Under the pieces are notes generated by a model. It was not told the DNA's origin. It saw only the letters and a list, made by a program, of their open reading frames with translations, and did no database searches. A DNA stretch of 64,000 bases from Paraburkholderia bannensis (GTDB taxonomy: Bacteria; Pseudomonadota; Gammaproteobacteria; Burkholderiales; Burkholderiaceae), in contig NZ_JACHBW010000002.1 in NCBI RefSeq assembly GCF_014200455.1, positions 62,001 through 126,000 on the forward strand, written 5' to 3'. Of the stretch, positions 44,259-56,381 are shown piece after piece. The position numbers and the translations under genes were made by a program. The stretch's first letter is position 1, and every line of letters starts with the position of its first letter.

Positions 44259-46349
44259 TCAGCCCTTCTGCAACAGCGCCTTCAAACTCGCCAGCCGGTC
44301 CTTCGGCGACATCGGCGCCTCTTCCGGCGTGGGCGGCGGCGCGTCGTCCAGCCCCATCTCCGGAATAAAACGCGACGCCTCGCACACCACCGTCTCGCGC
44401 GCGCGTTTGCGTTTCTTGCACCAGTTCAGATGCAGGCTGCGCTGCGCGCGCGTGATCGCCACGTACATCAAGCGGCGCTCTTCCTCGATGCGCGAGTCGT
44501 CGATGACGTCGTCTTCCGAGCCGCCACGGTGCGGCATGATGCCTTCCTCGACGCCCACCAGGAAAACGTGCGGATACTCCAGCCCCTTCGACGCGTGCAC
44601 GGTTGACAGGCGCACCGCGTCCGGGTCTTCTTCCTTGCCCTCGAGCATCGACATCAGCGCCACCGTCTGGATCAGGCCCATCAGGTTCTTGCCGGTATCG
44701 GCGAGACCGTCGGTGTTGTCGTAACCGGTCGCTTCGCTGTCCTCGCCGATTTCCTGTTCGGGCTTGGTGCCCTTGCGCTTGAGCCACTCCAGGAATTCGA
44801 GCACGTTCTGCCATTTCGACTGCGCCTGGCGCTCGTCGAAGGCGTCGTACAGATAGGCCTCGTAGTGGATCGCGTCCATCAGATCGTCGAGCACGACCGT
44901 TGCTGGTTCCTTGAGCGCGCGCTCGGCCAGACGCTGCATGAAGTCGCAGAACACACGCATCGGCTCGACCTGACGCGCCGACAGCCGCGCCTCGATGCCG
45001 CCCATATACACCGCCTCGAACAGCGATACCTTGGCCTGTCCCGCGAACGAACCCAGCGCTTCGAGCGTCGTGTTGCCCACGCCACGGCGCGGCGTCGTGA
45101 TCGCGCGAATGAACGCGGGATCGTCGTCGTGATTGGCGATCAGCCGCAGATAAGCGCAGATGTCCTTGATTTCGGCTTTATCGAAGAACGACTGGCCGCC
45201 CGAGAGCACATAGGGAATGCGTTCGCGGCGCAGCACCTGTTCGAAGATGCGCGCCTGGAAGTTGCCGCGATACAGGATCGCGTAGTCGCGAAACTGCGCG
45301 CGGCGTTCGAACTTGTGCGCGGAAAGGCGAAACACCACCGATTCGGCTTCGTGCTCTTCGTCGTTGCAGGGCGTGACGGTGATGGTGTCGCCCATGCCGT
45401 GCTCGGACCAGAGCTTTTTCTCGAAGAGCTTCGGGTTGTTGGCGATGACGTTGTTCGCCGCCGTCAGGATGCGCACGGTCGAGCGGTAGTTCTGCTCCAG
45501 CTTGATGACGTGTAGCTTCGGGTAGTCCTTGCCCAGTTGGGCGAGGTTCTCGATGGTCGCGCCGCGCCAGCCGTAGATCGCCTGGTCGTCGTCGCCCACG
45601 GCCGTGAACGCCGCGCGCGGGCCCGCCAGCAGCTTGAGCAGCTCGTACTGGCAGGTGTTGGTGTCCTGATACTCGTCCACCAGCAGGTAGCGCAGCTTGT
45701 TTTGCCAGCGCTCGCGCACCTGCTCGTTCTTCGCGAACAGCTCGGCGGGCAGGCGGATCAGATCGTCGAAGTCCACCGCCTGGTAGGCGTGCAGCGTCGC
45801 CATGTAGTTGCGGTAGACGATGGCGGCCTGGTGCTCGTCCTCGTTCGACGCCGTGGCGAGCGCTTCCTCGGGCATCACGAGGCCGTTCTTCCACAGCGAG
45901 ATGATCGACTGGATCTTGCGGATAAAGCCCTTGTCGGTCGATCCCACCTGTTCCTGGATCATGGAGAAGCAGTCGTCGGAATCCATGATCGAGAACTGGG
46001 GCTTGAGACCCAGATGCTCGGCTTCCTGACGCAGGATCTGCACGCCCAGCGAGTGGAAGGTACAGACGGTCAACTGGTGCGCAGGCACCTTGCGGCCTTC
46101 CTTGCCGGGCGTGGTGAGCGTCTTGCCTTCCAGCAGCTTGCCCACGCGCTCGCGCATTTCGGCGGCGGCCTTGTTGGTGAAGGTGACGGCGGCGATATGG
46201 CGCGGCTCGAAGCCCTTCGCTTCGATCAAGTGGGCGATCTTCTGCGTGATAACGCGCGTCTTGCCGCTGCCCGCGCCCGCGAGCACGAGACAGGGACCGT
46301 CGAGATAGCGTACCGCTTCGTTTTGGGCGGGATTCAGACCTGCGGACAT
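44259..46349 (-). CDS. rep: Rep/UvrD-family DNA helicase
   Basis: Superfamily 1A 3'-5' helicase of 696 residues. Motif I GAGSGKTRVITQKI, Ia AAVTFTNKAAAEMRERVG, III LLVDEYQDTNTCQ and VGDDDQAIYGWRGA, IV LEQNYRS, then VRLSTVHASKGLEYPHVFLV and VAITRAQRSLHLNWC. The length and the start MSAGLNPAQNEAVRYLDGPC fit Rep better than UvrD, which is longer. The ATG at 46349 is chosen because an in-frame extension upstream is Arg-rich and non-homologous. Rep removes proteins ahead of replication forks. Confidence 0.9.
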   Translation of the reverse strand: MSAGLNPAQNEAVRYLDGPCLVLAGAGSGKTRVITQKIAHLIEAKGFEPRHIAAVTFTNKAAAEMRERVGKLLEGKTLTTPGKEGRKVPAHQLTVCTFHSLGVQILRQEAEHLGLKPQFSIMDSDDCFSMIQEQVGSTDKGFIRKIQSIISLWKNGLVMPEEALATASNEDEHQAAIVYRNYMATLHAYQAVDFDDLIRLPAELFAKNEQVRERWQNKLRYLLVDEYQDTNTCQYELLKLLAGPRAAFTAVGDDDQAIYGWRGATIENLAQLGKDYPKLHVIKLEQNYRSTVRILTAANNVIANNPKLFEKKLWSEHGMGDTITVTPCNDEEHEAESVVFRLSAHKFERRAQFRDYAILYRGNFQARIFEQVLRRERIPYVLSGGQSFFDKAEIKDICAYLRLIANHDDDPAFIRAITTPRRGVGNTTLEALGSFAGQAKVSLFEAVYMGGIEARLSARQVEPMRVFCDFMQRLAERALKEPATVVLDDLMDAIHYEAYLYDAFDERQAQSKWQNVLEFLEWLKRKGTKPEQEIGEDSEATGYDNTDGLADTGKNLMGLIQTVALMSMLEGKEEDPDAVRLSTVHASKGLEYPHVFLVGVEEGIMPHRGGSEDDVIDDSRIEEERRLMYVAITRAQRSLHLNWCKKRKRARETVVCEASRFIPEMGLDDAPPPTPEEAPMSPKDRLASLKALLQKG

Positions 46350-46724
46350 CGTTGCCTGGATTTGGAAAAACGGGTGATACGGCTGGAAGGCGCGAGCTTG
46401 CGTGACACGCGCTTCGAGCCGCTGGACGGCGAAGCGCGGCGAGCCGCGCGGGCGAGAGGGGGCGCTGCCCGTAGATCGCAGACGATCACAGATGGCGCGC
46501 ATGCGCCTCTCGCACGAGAGGTGCGATGTTAACACGCGCCACCGTCTCGCCGATGTCGCCCCGCTAACGTCGAATCAGCCCGCACGTTCATCCCGCATCT
46601 GTCCCTCGCGCCCCGCCACGGGCGGCGTCCTGCGTGCCAAAATACCGAGTTCCCTCCCCGGCGCGTCGCTACCCGCACCGCCGCCGGACATGCTGCATAA
46701 CCTGCTGGAAAGAGGACGCGCTTC

Positions 46725-47774
46725 ATGACTGCACCGCTGCAAATCGGCCTGATGGGCTACGGCTTCGCCGGCCAGACCTTCCACGCACCAGTGATCGCCC
46801 ACAGCGGCGCAGCCACGCTGGCCGCCATCGCCACGAGCCAGGCCGAACGCGCGCAGGCCAACTACCCCGATGCCGCGATCGTCCCCGATATCGACGCGCT
46901 GCTCGCGCTCGACGCCATCGAATGCGTCGTGATCGCCACGCCCAACGACACGCACTACGAACTCGCGCGCCGCACGCTGGAGCGCGGCAAGCACGTGCTG
47001 GTCGACAAGCCGGTGACGCTCACCGCCGGGCAAGCGCGCACGCTCGCAGCCATCGCGAAGCAGCGCGGCCTGGTGTTCGCGCCCTTCCACAATCGCCGCT
47101 GGGACGGCGACTTTCTCACCGTCAGGCAACTGATCGCCGATGGCGCACTCGGGCGCGTGACGCACTACGAGTCGCACTTCGACCGCTTCCGTCCCCTGGT
47201 GCGTCAGCGCTGGCGCGAGGACGCCACGCGCGGCGGCGGCCTGCTCTACGATCTCGGGCCGCATCTGATCGACCAGACACTCGCCCTCTTCGGTGCGCCG
47301 CAGTCGGTGACGGCCTTCGTCCACACGCGCCGCGACAATGCCAGCGCGCCCGACTACGCGCATATCGTGCTGCGCTACGAGGGCCTGGACGCCGTGCTGC
47401 ACGCCAGTGCCCTGGCCGCCTACGCGCCGCGCTTCGCGATTCACGGCACGCGCGGCAGCTATCTGAAGAACGGCCTCGATACTCAGGAAGACCAGCTGAA
47501 AGCCGGGCTGCGCCCCGGCCAGCCCGGTTTCGGCGCGGGCAACGAGGCGGGCCTCCTGCATGCGCTGCACGACGACGGCCAGGAAGCCGAGCGCAGCATC
47601 CCCAACGCGGCAGGCAATTACGCCGATCTGTACCGCGCGCTGGCGGCGGCGATCCGCGAGGGCCAGCCGTTCCCGGTCAGCGCGCAGGACGCCGTCGACG
47701 TGATGACGATCGTCGAACTGGCGATGAAAAGCACCGAAGAAGGCCGCACGATTCCTTTCTCGCGCGCTGCCTGA
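46725..47774 (+). CDS. Gfo/Idh/MocA-family oxidoreductase
   Basis: 349 residues. N-terminal Rossmann domain IGLMGYGFAGQTFHAPVIAH, then VVIATPNDTHYELARRTLER and GKHVLVDKPVTLT with the conserved Lys-Pro. The C-terminal substrate domain includes HNRRWDGDFLTVRQLI and GGGLLYDLGPHLIDQTLALF, with catalytic His in GPHLIDQ. It resembles E. coli YdgJ. Substrate is probably a polyol or sugar. Stand-alone gene divergent from rep. Confidence 0.88.
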   Translation: MTAPLQIGLMGYGFAGQTFHAPVIAHSGAATLAAIATSQAERAQANYPDAAIVPDIDALLALDAIECVVIATPNDTHYELARRTLERGKHVLVDKPVTLTAGQARTLAAIAKQRGLVFAPFHNRRWDGDFLTVRQLIADGALGRVTHYESHFDRFRPLVRQRWREDATRGGGLLYDLGPHLIDQTLALFGAPQSVTAFVHTRRDNASAPDYAHIVLRYEGLDAVLHASALAAYAPRFAIHGTRGSYLKNGLDTQEDQLKAGLRPGQPGFGAGNEAGLLHALHDDGQEAERSIPNAAGNYADLYRALAAAIREGQPFPVSAQDAVDVMTIVELAMKSTEEGRTIPFSRAA

Positions 47775-47780
47775 GCGCGG

Positions 47781-47823
47781 TTCAGCCGCGTCGCGTTCCT
47801 TGCATTAGCCCGACGCGGCTGAA
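47781..47823 (+). terminator. stem-loop after oxidoreductase gene
   Basis: A 13-bp perfect inverted repeat, TTCAGCCGCGTCG / CGACGCGGCTGAA, with a 17-base loop, beginning 7 bases past the stop codon. No T run follows, so termination is uncertain. Confidence 0.45.
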
Positions 47824-47943
47824 AGATCCATACAAACGGTTACATCTGCGAGGCGATGCGCGGTCATCGCCTCGCGCGCGCGGGACGTTTGCCGACATAC
47901 AACGTCAAAAAGAGCAACAACGACCATAAAGAGGATCGCCGCA

Positions 47944-48312
47944 ATGACCCGTTTTAACCGTGAAGTCCGCCGAATTGCGCAGCTTGCCGCCGCCGGCGCG
48001 CTCGTTTCGACGCTCGCCGCCTGCGTCGTGAACGAGCCCGCGCCGCATGCCGGCCCGAATCCGCACGAAGTCGCCCTAGACCGCCTGCATCAGGTCGATG
48101 CCCGCATCGACAACCTGAGCCGCCGCATCGACGCGCGCGTGAATCAGGGCTACTACCCGCCGCCCCAGGGCGGCGCGCTGCATCACCGCCTCGACACCAT
48201 CCGCGGCGAAGCGCACGACATGGCCGCCCAGCACGGCGGCGGTATTTCCGGAGACGAGCAGCACGTGCTGAATCAGGAACTCGATACGGCTGCGCGCGCC
48301 ATCGGCGAGTAA
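47944..48312 (+). CDS. small lipoprotein, function unknown
   Basis: 122 residues. A basic N-terminus and hydrophobic stretch lead to a lipobox, STLAAC with Cys27, so it is probably lipid-anchored. The mature part is helical with heptad-like spacing (LDRLHQVDARIDNLSRRIDA), then YYPPPQGG and a second helix. GAGGATCGCCGCAATG supplies the ribosome binding site. Its fold recalls small trimeric lipoproteins, but no family is named. Confidence 0.75.
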   Translation: MTRFNREVRRIAQLAAAGALVSTLAACVVNEPAPHAGPNPHEVALDRLHQVDARIDNLSRRIDARVNQGYYPPPQGGALHHRLDTIRGEAHDMAAQHGGGISGDEQHVLNQELDTAARAIGE

Positions 48313-48330
48313 GCATTCCGGATCGAACAA

Positions 48331-48359
48331 AAAACGGGTCGCCATGGGCGGCCCGTTTT
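48331..48359 (+). terminator. terminator after lipoprotein gene
   Basis: AAAACGGG, inner CGCC-ATG-GGCG, CCCGTTTT, starting 18 bases past the stop. Confidence 0.85.
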
Positions 48360-48507
48360 CATTTCGGCTCTTGCGCGGCGCGCCCGCTGGCCGCGCAAGC
48401 CTTGCCGCACGGGCTTCGCACCACCGCCGGCAAGAACCGCGCCCCAACCCGCGCCTAATTTTTCCGAATTGACACAGCCCCGAGGCGTCCCGCACAATCG
48501 CTGCGCG

Positions 48508-48764
48508 CGTCGGGAGAGCGTGCCGTCGATGCTTAAGACATCAGCGGCGCCGCCGAAGGGGCAACCCACAAACTCTCAGGCAAAAGGACCGTGCGCGCCG
48601 GACCGCTGGATCGCCGCAGGCGTGACAGCACTCAGGTCCGCAACTCTGGAGAGCGGCAGTAGAACAGCGGCGAATCGTAGTTCGCAACGTCGCATGTTCA
48701 GGCTGCCCACCGAAGGGGCGCGCGTCTTACCGGACGCAATCTCTCAGGTATCGAGGACAGAGGG
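48508..48764 (+). ncRNA. tandem glycine riboswitch
   Basis: Two glycine aptamers in series. The first runs from GGGAGAGC near 48512, with GCCGAAGGGGCAACC and AACTCTCAGGCAAAAGGACC, to CTCTGGAGAGC near 48654. The second runs from that GAGAGC, with CACCGAAGGGGC and AATCTCTCAGGTATCGAGGA, to ACAGAGGGG. These CCGAAGGGGC / CTCTCAGG boxes are diagnostic. It overlaps a terminator hairpin and controls gcvT, gcvH and gcvP; glycine normally turns expression on. Confidence 0.95.
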
Positions 48765-48830
48765 GCCATGCAGGAAACGACCACGGGCATTGTGCCGGCG
48801 GCGTTTCCTGCATGGCCTTTTTCGTTTTCG
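48764..48830 (+). terminator. riboswitch expression-platform terminator
   Basis: GGCCATGCAGGAAACG pairs exactly with CGTTTCCTGCATGGCC (16 bp), followed by TTTTTCGTTTT. The loop is 22 bases. The 5' arm begins directly after the second aptamer, so glycine binding can compete with it. Confidence 0.88.
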
Positions 48831-48846
48831 TGACGCCTGAGGCCCC

Positions 48847-49965
48847 ATGACCGAACTCAAACGCACCCCGCTGAACGACACGCACCGCGCGCTCAATGCC
48901 CGCATGGTGGATTTCGGCGGCTGGGACATGCCCGTCAACTACGGCTCGCAGATCGACGAGCATCGCGCCGTGCGCACCGACGCCGGCATGTTCGACGTCT
49001 CGCACATGTGCGTGGTGGACTTCGCGGGCGCGAAGGCGCGCGAGTTCTTCGCCCGCGCGCTCGCCAACAACGTCGGCAAGCTGACTACGCCGGGCAAGGC
49101 TCTCTACTCCTGCATGCTCAACCCCGAAGGCGGCGTGATCGACGACCTGATCGTCTATTACTTCGCCGACGATACCTTCCGCACCGTCGTCAACGCGGGC
49201 ACCGCCGAAAAAGACCTCGCCTGGTTCGAGAAGCTCAACGCCGAAGGCGGCTTTGGCCTGACCATCACGCCGCGCCGCGATCTCGCGATCGTCGCCGTGC
49301 AGGGTCCGAACGCGCGCGAAAAGGTCTGGCAGGTCGCGCCCTCGTCGCGCAGCGCCACCGAAGTCCTCAAGCCCTTCAACGCCGCGAAGATCGAGGCCAC
49401 GCCGTTCGGCGAGCTGATGATCGCGCGCACCGGCTACACCGGCGAAGACGGCTTCGAAGTCGTCGTACCGGCCGCCGCCGTCTGCGAACTCTGGGACGCG
49501 CTCAAGCGTCAGGGCGTGACGCCCTGCGGGTTGGGCGCGCGCGACACGCTGCGCCTCGAAGCCGGCATGAATCTCTACGGCCAGGATATGGACGAAGGCG
49601 TCTCGCCGCTCGACGCGGGCCTCGCCTGGACCGTCGACATGAAAGAGCCGCGCGACTTCGTTGGCCGCGCCGTGCTCGAAGCCAACGGCGCACGCTCGAC
49701 CTTCGTCGGCCTGATCCTGCAGAAGGAAAACGGCAAGGCTGGCGGCGTGCTGCGCGCCCACCAGAAAGTGCTGACTGCGCACGGCGAAGGCGAGATCACG
49801 AGCGGCACGTTCTCGCCGACGATGCAGGAATCCATCGCTTTTGCGCGCGTGCCCGCGGGTGTGCAGCCGGGCGATCAGGTGCAGGTGCAAATCCGTGACA
49901 AGGCCCTTCCCGCAAGCGTGGTAAAACTGCCGTTCGTGCGCAATGGCAAGGTGCTGGTCGCCTGA
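48847..49965 (+). CDS. gcvT: glycine cleavage system T protein (aminomethyltransferase)
   Basis: Transfers the methylene group from the lipoyl arm of GcvH to tetrahydrofolate and releases ammonia. 372 residues with the expected motifs: [20 protein letters not shown] at the N-terminus, [12 protein letters not shown], and [20 protein letters not shown] for folate binding. It starts about 16 bases after the riboswitch terminator T run and heads the gcvTHP operon. Confidence 0.97.
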   Translation: MTELKRTPLNDTHRALNARMVDFGGWDMPVNYGSQIDEHRAVRTDAGMFDVSHMCVVDFAGAKAREFFARALANNVGKLTTPGKALYSCMLNPEGGVIDDLIVYYFADDTFRTVVNAGTAEKDLAWFEKLNAEGGFGLTITPRRDLAIVAVQGPNAREKVWQVAPSSRSATEVLKPFNAAKIEATPFGELMIARTGYTGEDGFEVVVPAAAVCELWDALKRQGVTPCGLGARDTLRLEAGMNLYGQDMDEGVSPLDAGLAWTVDMKEPRDFVGRAVLEANGARSTFVGLILQKENGKAGGVLRAHQKVLTAHGEGEITSGTFSPTMQESIAFARVPAGVQPGDQVQVQIRDKALPASVVKLPFVRNGKVLVA

Positions 49966-50046
49966 TTCAGCGGGCCTTCACAGCTATCTCGCCGCGCACG
50001 CCTCCCTCTTTTCTAGCCATATAAGCAACCACGCACTGGAGCAACC

Positions 50047-50427
50047 ATGAGCATCCCGGCCGATCTGAAATACACCGAATCGCACGAGTGGGTCCGCACC
50101 GAAGCCGACGGCACCCTCACCGTCGGCATCACCGACCACGCGCAACAGGCGCTGGGCGACATCGTCTTCCTGGAACTGCCGGAAGCGGGCCGCCAGGTCA
50201 GCGCCGGCGACGCGATCGCCGTGATCGAATCGGTCAAGGCCGCGTCGGACATCTACGCACCGGTCACGGGCGAGATCGTCGCATCGAACGCCGACCTCGT
50301 CGACGCCCCGGACGAAGTCAACAGCGAGCCGTATGAATCGTGGCTCTTCAAGATCAAGCCCGCCGCCGACGCCAAGCTCGACGGGCTGATCGACGCCGCC
50401 GCCTACGAAAAGGCCATCGGCGCTTAA
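50047..50427 (+). CDS. gcvH: glycine cleavage system H protein
   Basis: 126-residue lipoyl carrier. The lipoylated Lys is in [20 protein letters not shown], and the N-terminus [20 protein letters not shown] is typical. It shuttles the aminomethyl intermediate among GcvP, GcvT and the lipoamide dehydrogenase (not in the window). It lies 81 bp behind gcvT. Confidence 0.97.
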   Translation: MSIPADLKYTESHEWVRTEADGTLTVGITDHAQQALGDIVFLELPEAGRQVSAGDAIAVIESVKAASDIYAPVTGEIVASNADLVDAPDEVNSEPYESWLFKIKPAADAKLDGLIDAAAYEKAIGA

Positions 50428-50496
50428 CCCCAACCGTCACGGCGCGGCGGCACGAGGCTCCTGGCAGCCTCACGCCGCGCGCCGGCAGGAAACTTC

Positions 50497-53466
<2,970 letters not shown>

Positions 53467-53648
53467 CCCGCGAAACCCGTCGCAAACCCTCATGCGGCCC
53501 CTGTACGGGGTGTTCAAGCCGTCGCGTGCCTGCATCCCGATCAAGGCGCAGGCCGCGGCGGCTTTTGCGCAACGTACATTTGCCGCCGCAAACGTCCGCC
53601 AAACCGTTAACATCACACACCTGTCAGCCTTGAATCAGGGAGTCGCGC

Positions 53649-54815
53649 ATGGCGCGGAAGGTGGAAACGGCCTCGGCCGGGCATGCTCAATCGCTAACGC
53701 AGCTCATCCGGCGGGGCACATCGCGAGCGCGCACGCCGCGTGCGCGCCTCGCGGCCTGTCTCGTGAGCATGGGCCTTGCGGCCTTGAGCGCGGCGCAACC
53801 GGCGCAAGCGGCAATGAACTTCTGCGCGGCGCCCGCCTTGCAGACGAGCGAGCGCACCAATGCCGACCCAGGCGTGAAAGCGCTGGTGGCCGAAGTGCAG
53901 TCGCACGTGAACGACACGCCGCATCCGCTGGCGAAACTGCATACCGAAGGCACGTTGCCGCACGAGGGCATTTACGACCAGAGCGTGGAGGCCGAGAAGG
54001 AACTCGACCTGATGCGCAACGCGGCGCTCGCCTGGCGCGCGACCAGCGACGACCGCTACCTGAAACTCGTCGACCGCTTTCTGTTTGCCTGGGTCACGAC
54101 TTACCAGCCGAGCTTCAACCCGATCGACGAGACGCATTTCGAAGGGCTGATCCTCGCCTACGACATGACCGCCAGCGCGCTGCCCGTGAAGACGCGCAAC
54201 GCGACGATGGTGTTCCTGAACAAGTTCGCCAACGGCTACATCCAGCAGGTGGATGCGCAGGCGCGCCCGCTCAAGGGCACATTCGCGAACAACTGGCAGA
54301 GCCATCGCGTGAAGCTGATTTCGATGATCGCGTTCACGCTGGACAACCGCAAGATGATCGCGACGGCGCAGCGCATGTTCATCGAGCATATCGGCGACAA
54401 CGTCGCGCCCGATGGCTCGACGCTCGATTTCACCGAGCGCGACGCGCTGCACTACGTCACCTACGATTTGCAGCCGCTCGTGACGGCCGCGCTCGCCGCG
54501 CGCCGCCACAACCGCAACTGGTTGCCGGAGCGCGCCGCCAACGGCGCGACGCTGGCGGGCGCGCTGGACTGGCTCACGCCCTACGCCCTGGGCGACAAGA
54601 CGCACGAGGAATTCGTGCATTCGAGCGTGGCGTTCGACGCCAAACGCCGCGAAGCCGGGTTGCCCGGCTATACCGGCGCATGGGACCCGAAGAACGCCGC
54701 CGAGCTGTATCACCTTGCAGCGCGACTCGACGGCCGTTACACGCCGGTCGCGCTCAAGCTGGCGCCCACGCCACCCGCGTGGCTCGCCGTTTGCCTGCCG
54801 TTGCCGGCGCGCTAA
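53649..54815 (+). CDS. alginate-lyase-family secreted protein
   Basis: 388 residues. An N-terminal region with a late hydrophobic stretch (about 33-54, LAACLVSMGLAALSAAQPAQ-A) acts as a signal peptide. The mature part is an (alpha/alpha) barrel of the alginate lyase type: YDQSVEAEKELDLMRNAALA, DETHFEGLILAYDMTASALP, FANNWQSHRVKLISMIAFTL and DGSTLDFTERDALHYVTYDL. The NNWQSHR motif corresponds to the catalytic Asn/His region of PL5-like lyases. Probably periplasmic, on a uronate-containing glycan; the true substrate is unknown. Confidence 0.78.
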   Translation: MARKVETASAGHAQSLTQLIRRGTSRARTPRARLAACLVSMGLAALSAAQPAQAAMNFCAAPALQTSERTNADPGVKALVAEVQSHVNDTPHPLAKLHTEGTLPHEGIYDQSVEAEKELDLMRNAALAWRATSDDRYLKLVDRFLFAWVTTYQPSFNPIDETHFEGLILAYDMTASALPVKTRNATMVFLNKFANGYIQQVDAQARPLKGTFANNWQSHRVKLISMIAFTLDNRKMIATAQRMFIEHIGDNVAPDGSTLDFTERDALHYVTYDLQPLVTAALAARRHNRNWLPERAANGATLAGALDWLTPYALGDKTHEEFVHSSVAFDAKRREAGLPGYTGAWDPKNAAELYHLAARLDGRYTPVALKLAPTPPAWLAVCLPLPAR

Positions 54816-54854
54816 CCAGCGCGCGAGGGGTTGCAGCGGTGGCGCATTGATTAC

Positions 54855-54882
54855 GATGCCGCACACCGCACCGTGCGGCATC
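54855..54882. terminator. stem-loop between lyase-like gene and sdaA
   Basis: GATGCCGCAC, 8-base loop, GTGCGGCATC: a perfect 10-bp stem about 40 bases past the stop. No T run, so termination is only possible. Confidence 0.4.
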
Positions 54883-54919
54883 CCCTGAAAACCGACACGA
54901 TCAAGCAGGAGCAGTACCC

Positions 54920-56308
54920 ATGGCAGTAAGTGTTTTCGATCTTTTCAAGATCGGCATCGGGCCGTCGAGCTCGCACACCGTCGGCCCGATGCGCGCCGCC
55001 CTGATGTTCGCCGAAGGGCTGGAGCGCGACGCTCTGCTCGCGCCCACCGCAGCGGTGAAAGTCGAGCTGTACGGCTCGCTCGGCGCGACCGGCAAGGGCC
55101 ACGGCACCGACCGCGGCGTCATGCTCGGCCTGATGGGCGATGCGCCCGACACCGTCGATCCCGACACCATCAACGAACGCCTCGAAGCCGTGCGCAGCTC
55201 GCGCCTGCTCGCGCTGCTTGGCCATCACACGATTCCCTTCGTGATGAAGGAGCACATCGCGTTCTATCGCCAGGCGCTGCCCGAGCATCCGAACGGCATG
55301 AAGCTGCGCGCGATGGACGCGAATGGCGAGACGCTGCGCGAGAGCACCTATCTGTCCGTGGGCGGCGGTTTCGTCGTCACGGCGGGCGCACCGAATACCA
55401 AGGTGCTGTCGGCCGCGCAGCAGATGCCGCACCCGTTCCGCTCGGGCGCGGGACTGCTCGCGTTGTGTTCCTCGACGGGAAAAAGCATCGCGCAGCTGAT
55501 GCTCGAAAACGAGCGCGTCTGGCATAGCGACGAGGACATCCGCACGGGTCTCCTGCGCATCTGGGACGTGATGCAATCGTGCGTCACGCGCGGCTGCGGC
55601 ATCAACAATCCCGACGCCGAAGGCACGCTGCCCGGCCCGTTCCAGGTCAAGCGCCGCGCGCCGCAGCTGTATCGCGCGCTCACCGCGCATCCGGAGCGTG
55701 CGCTGCAGGATCCGCTCTCGATGATCGACTGGATCAACCTCTACGCGATCGCCGTCAACGAAGAAAACGCCGCCGGCGGCCGCGTCGTCACCGCGCCCAC
55801 CAACGGCGCGGCCGGCATCATCCCTGCCGTGTTGCACTATTACGTGCGCTTCACGCCCGGGGCGAACGAGCAAGGCGTGATCGACTTCCTGCTCACCGCC
55901 GCCGCGATCGGCATTCTGTACAAGCTCAACGCGTCGATTTCGGGCGCGGAAGTGGGCTGCCAGGGCGAAGTGGGCGTGGCCTGCTCGATGGCGGCGGGCG
56001 CGCTCGCGGCCGTGATGGGCGGCACGCCGCTGCAAGTGGAAAACGCCGCTGAAATCGGCATGGAACACAACCTTGGCCTGACCTGCGACCCGGTTGGCGG
56101 CATGGTGCAGATTCCCTGCATCGAGCGCAACGCGATGGCGTCGGTGAAAGCCGTGAACGCCGCGCGCATGGCGCTGCGCGGCGATGGCGCACATTACGTC
56201 TCGCTCGACTCCGTCATCAAGACGATGCGCGAAACCGGCGCGGACATGAAGACGAAATACAAGGAGACCTCGCGCGGCGGCCTGGCGGTGAATATCGTCG
56301 AGTGCTGA
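54920..56308 (+). CDS. sdaA: L-serine ammonia-lyase (deaminase)
   Basis: Iron-sulfur enzyme converting L-serine to pyruvate and ammonia. 462 residues: N-terminal beta domain with [20 protein letters not shown], and the catalytic alpha domain with [20 protein letters not shown] and four cluster-region Cys near [20 protein letters not shown] and [26 protein letters not shown] precedes the start. Together with the gcv operon next door it handles the glycine-serine-pyruvate route. Confidence 0.96.
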   Translation: MAVSVFDLFKIGIGPSSSHTVGPMRAALMFAEGLERDALLAPTAAVKVELYGSLGATGKGHGTDRGVMLGLMGDAPDTVDPDTINERLEAVRSSRLLALLGHHTIPFVMKEHIAFYRQALPEHPNGMKLRAMDANGETLRESTYLSVGGGFVVTAGAPNTKVLSAAQQMPHPFRSGAGLLALCSSTGKSIAQLMLENERVWHSDEDIRTGLLRIWDVMQSCVTRGCGINNPDAEGTLPGPFQVKRRAPQLYRALTAHPERALQDPLSMIDWINLYAIAVNEENAAGGRVVTAPTNGAAGIIPAVLHYYVRFTPGANEQGVIDFLLTAAAIGILYKLNASISGAEVGCQGEVGVACSMAAGALAAVMGGTPLQVENAAEIGMEHNLGLTCDPVGGMVQIPCIERNAMASVKAVNAARMALRGDGAHYVSLDSVIKTMRETGADMKTKYKETSRGGLAVNIVEC

Positions 56309-56381
56309 TGCGAACGTCTGCTGAAAGACCCTATCGAAGCAGGATCTAACCGATTCAAGACTGAGAGGAGACAGCAACACC

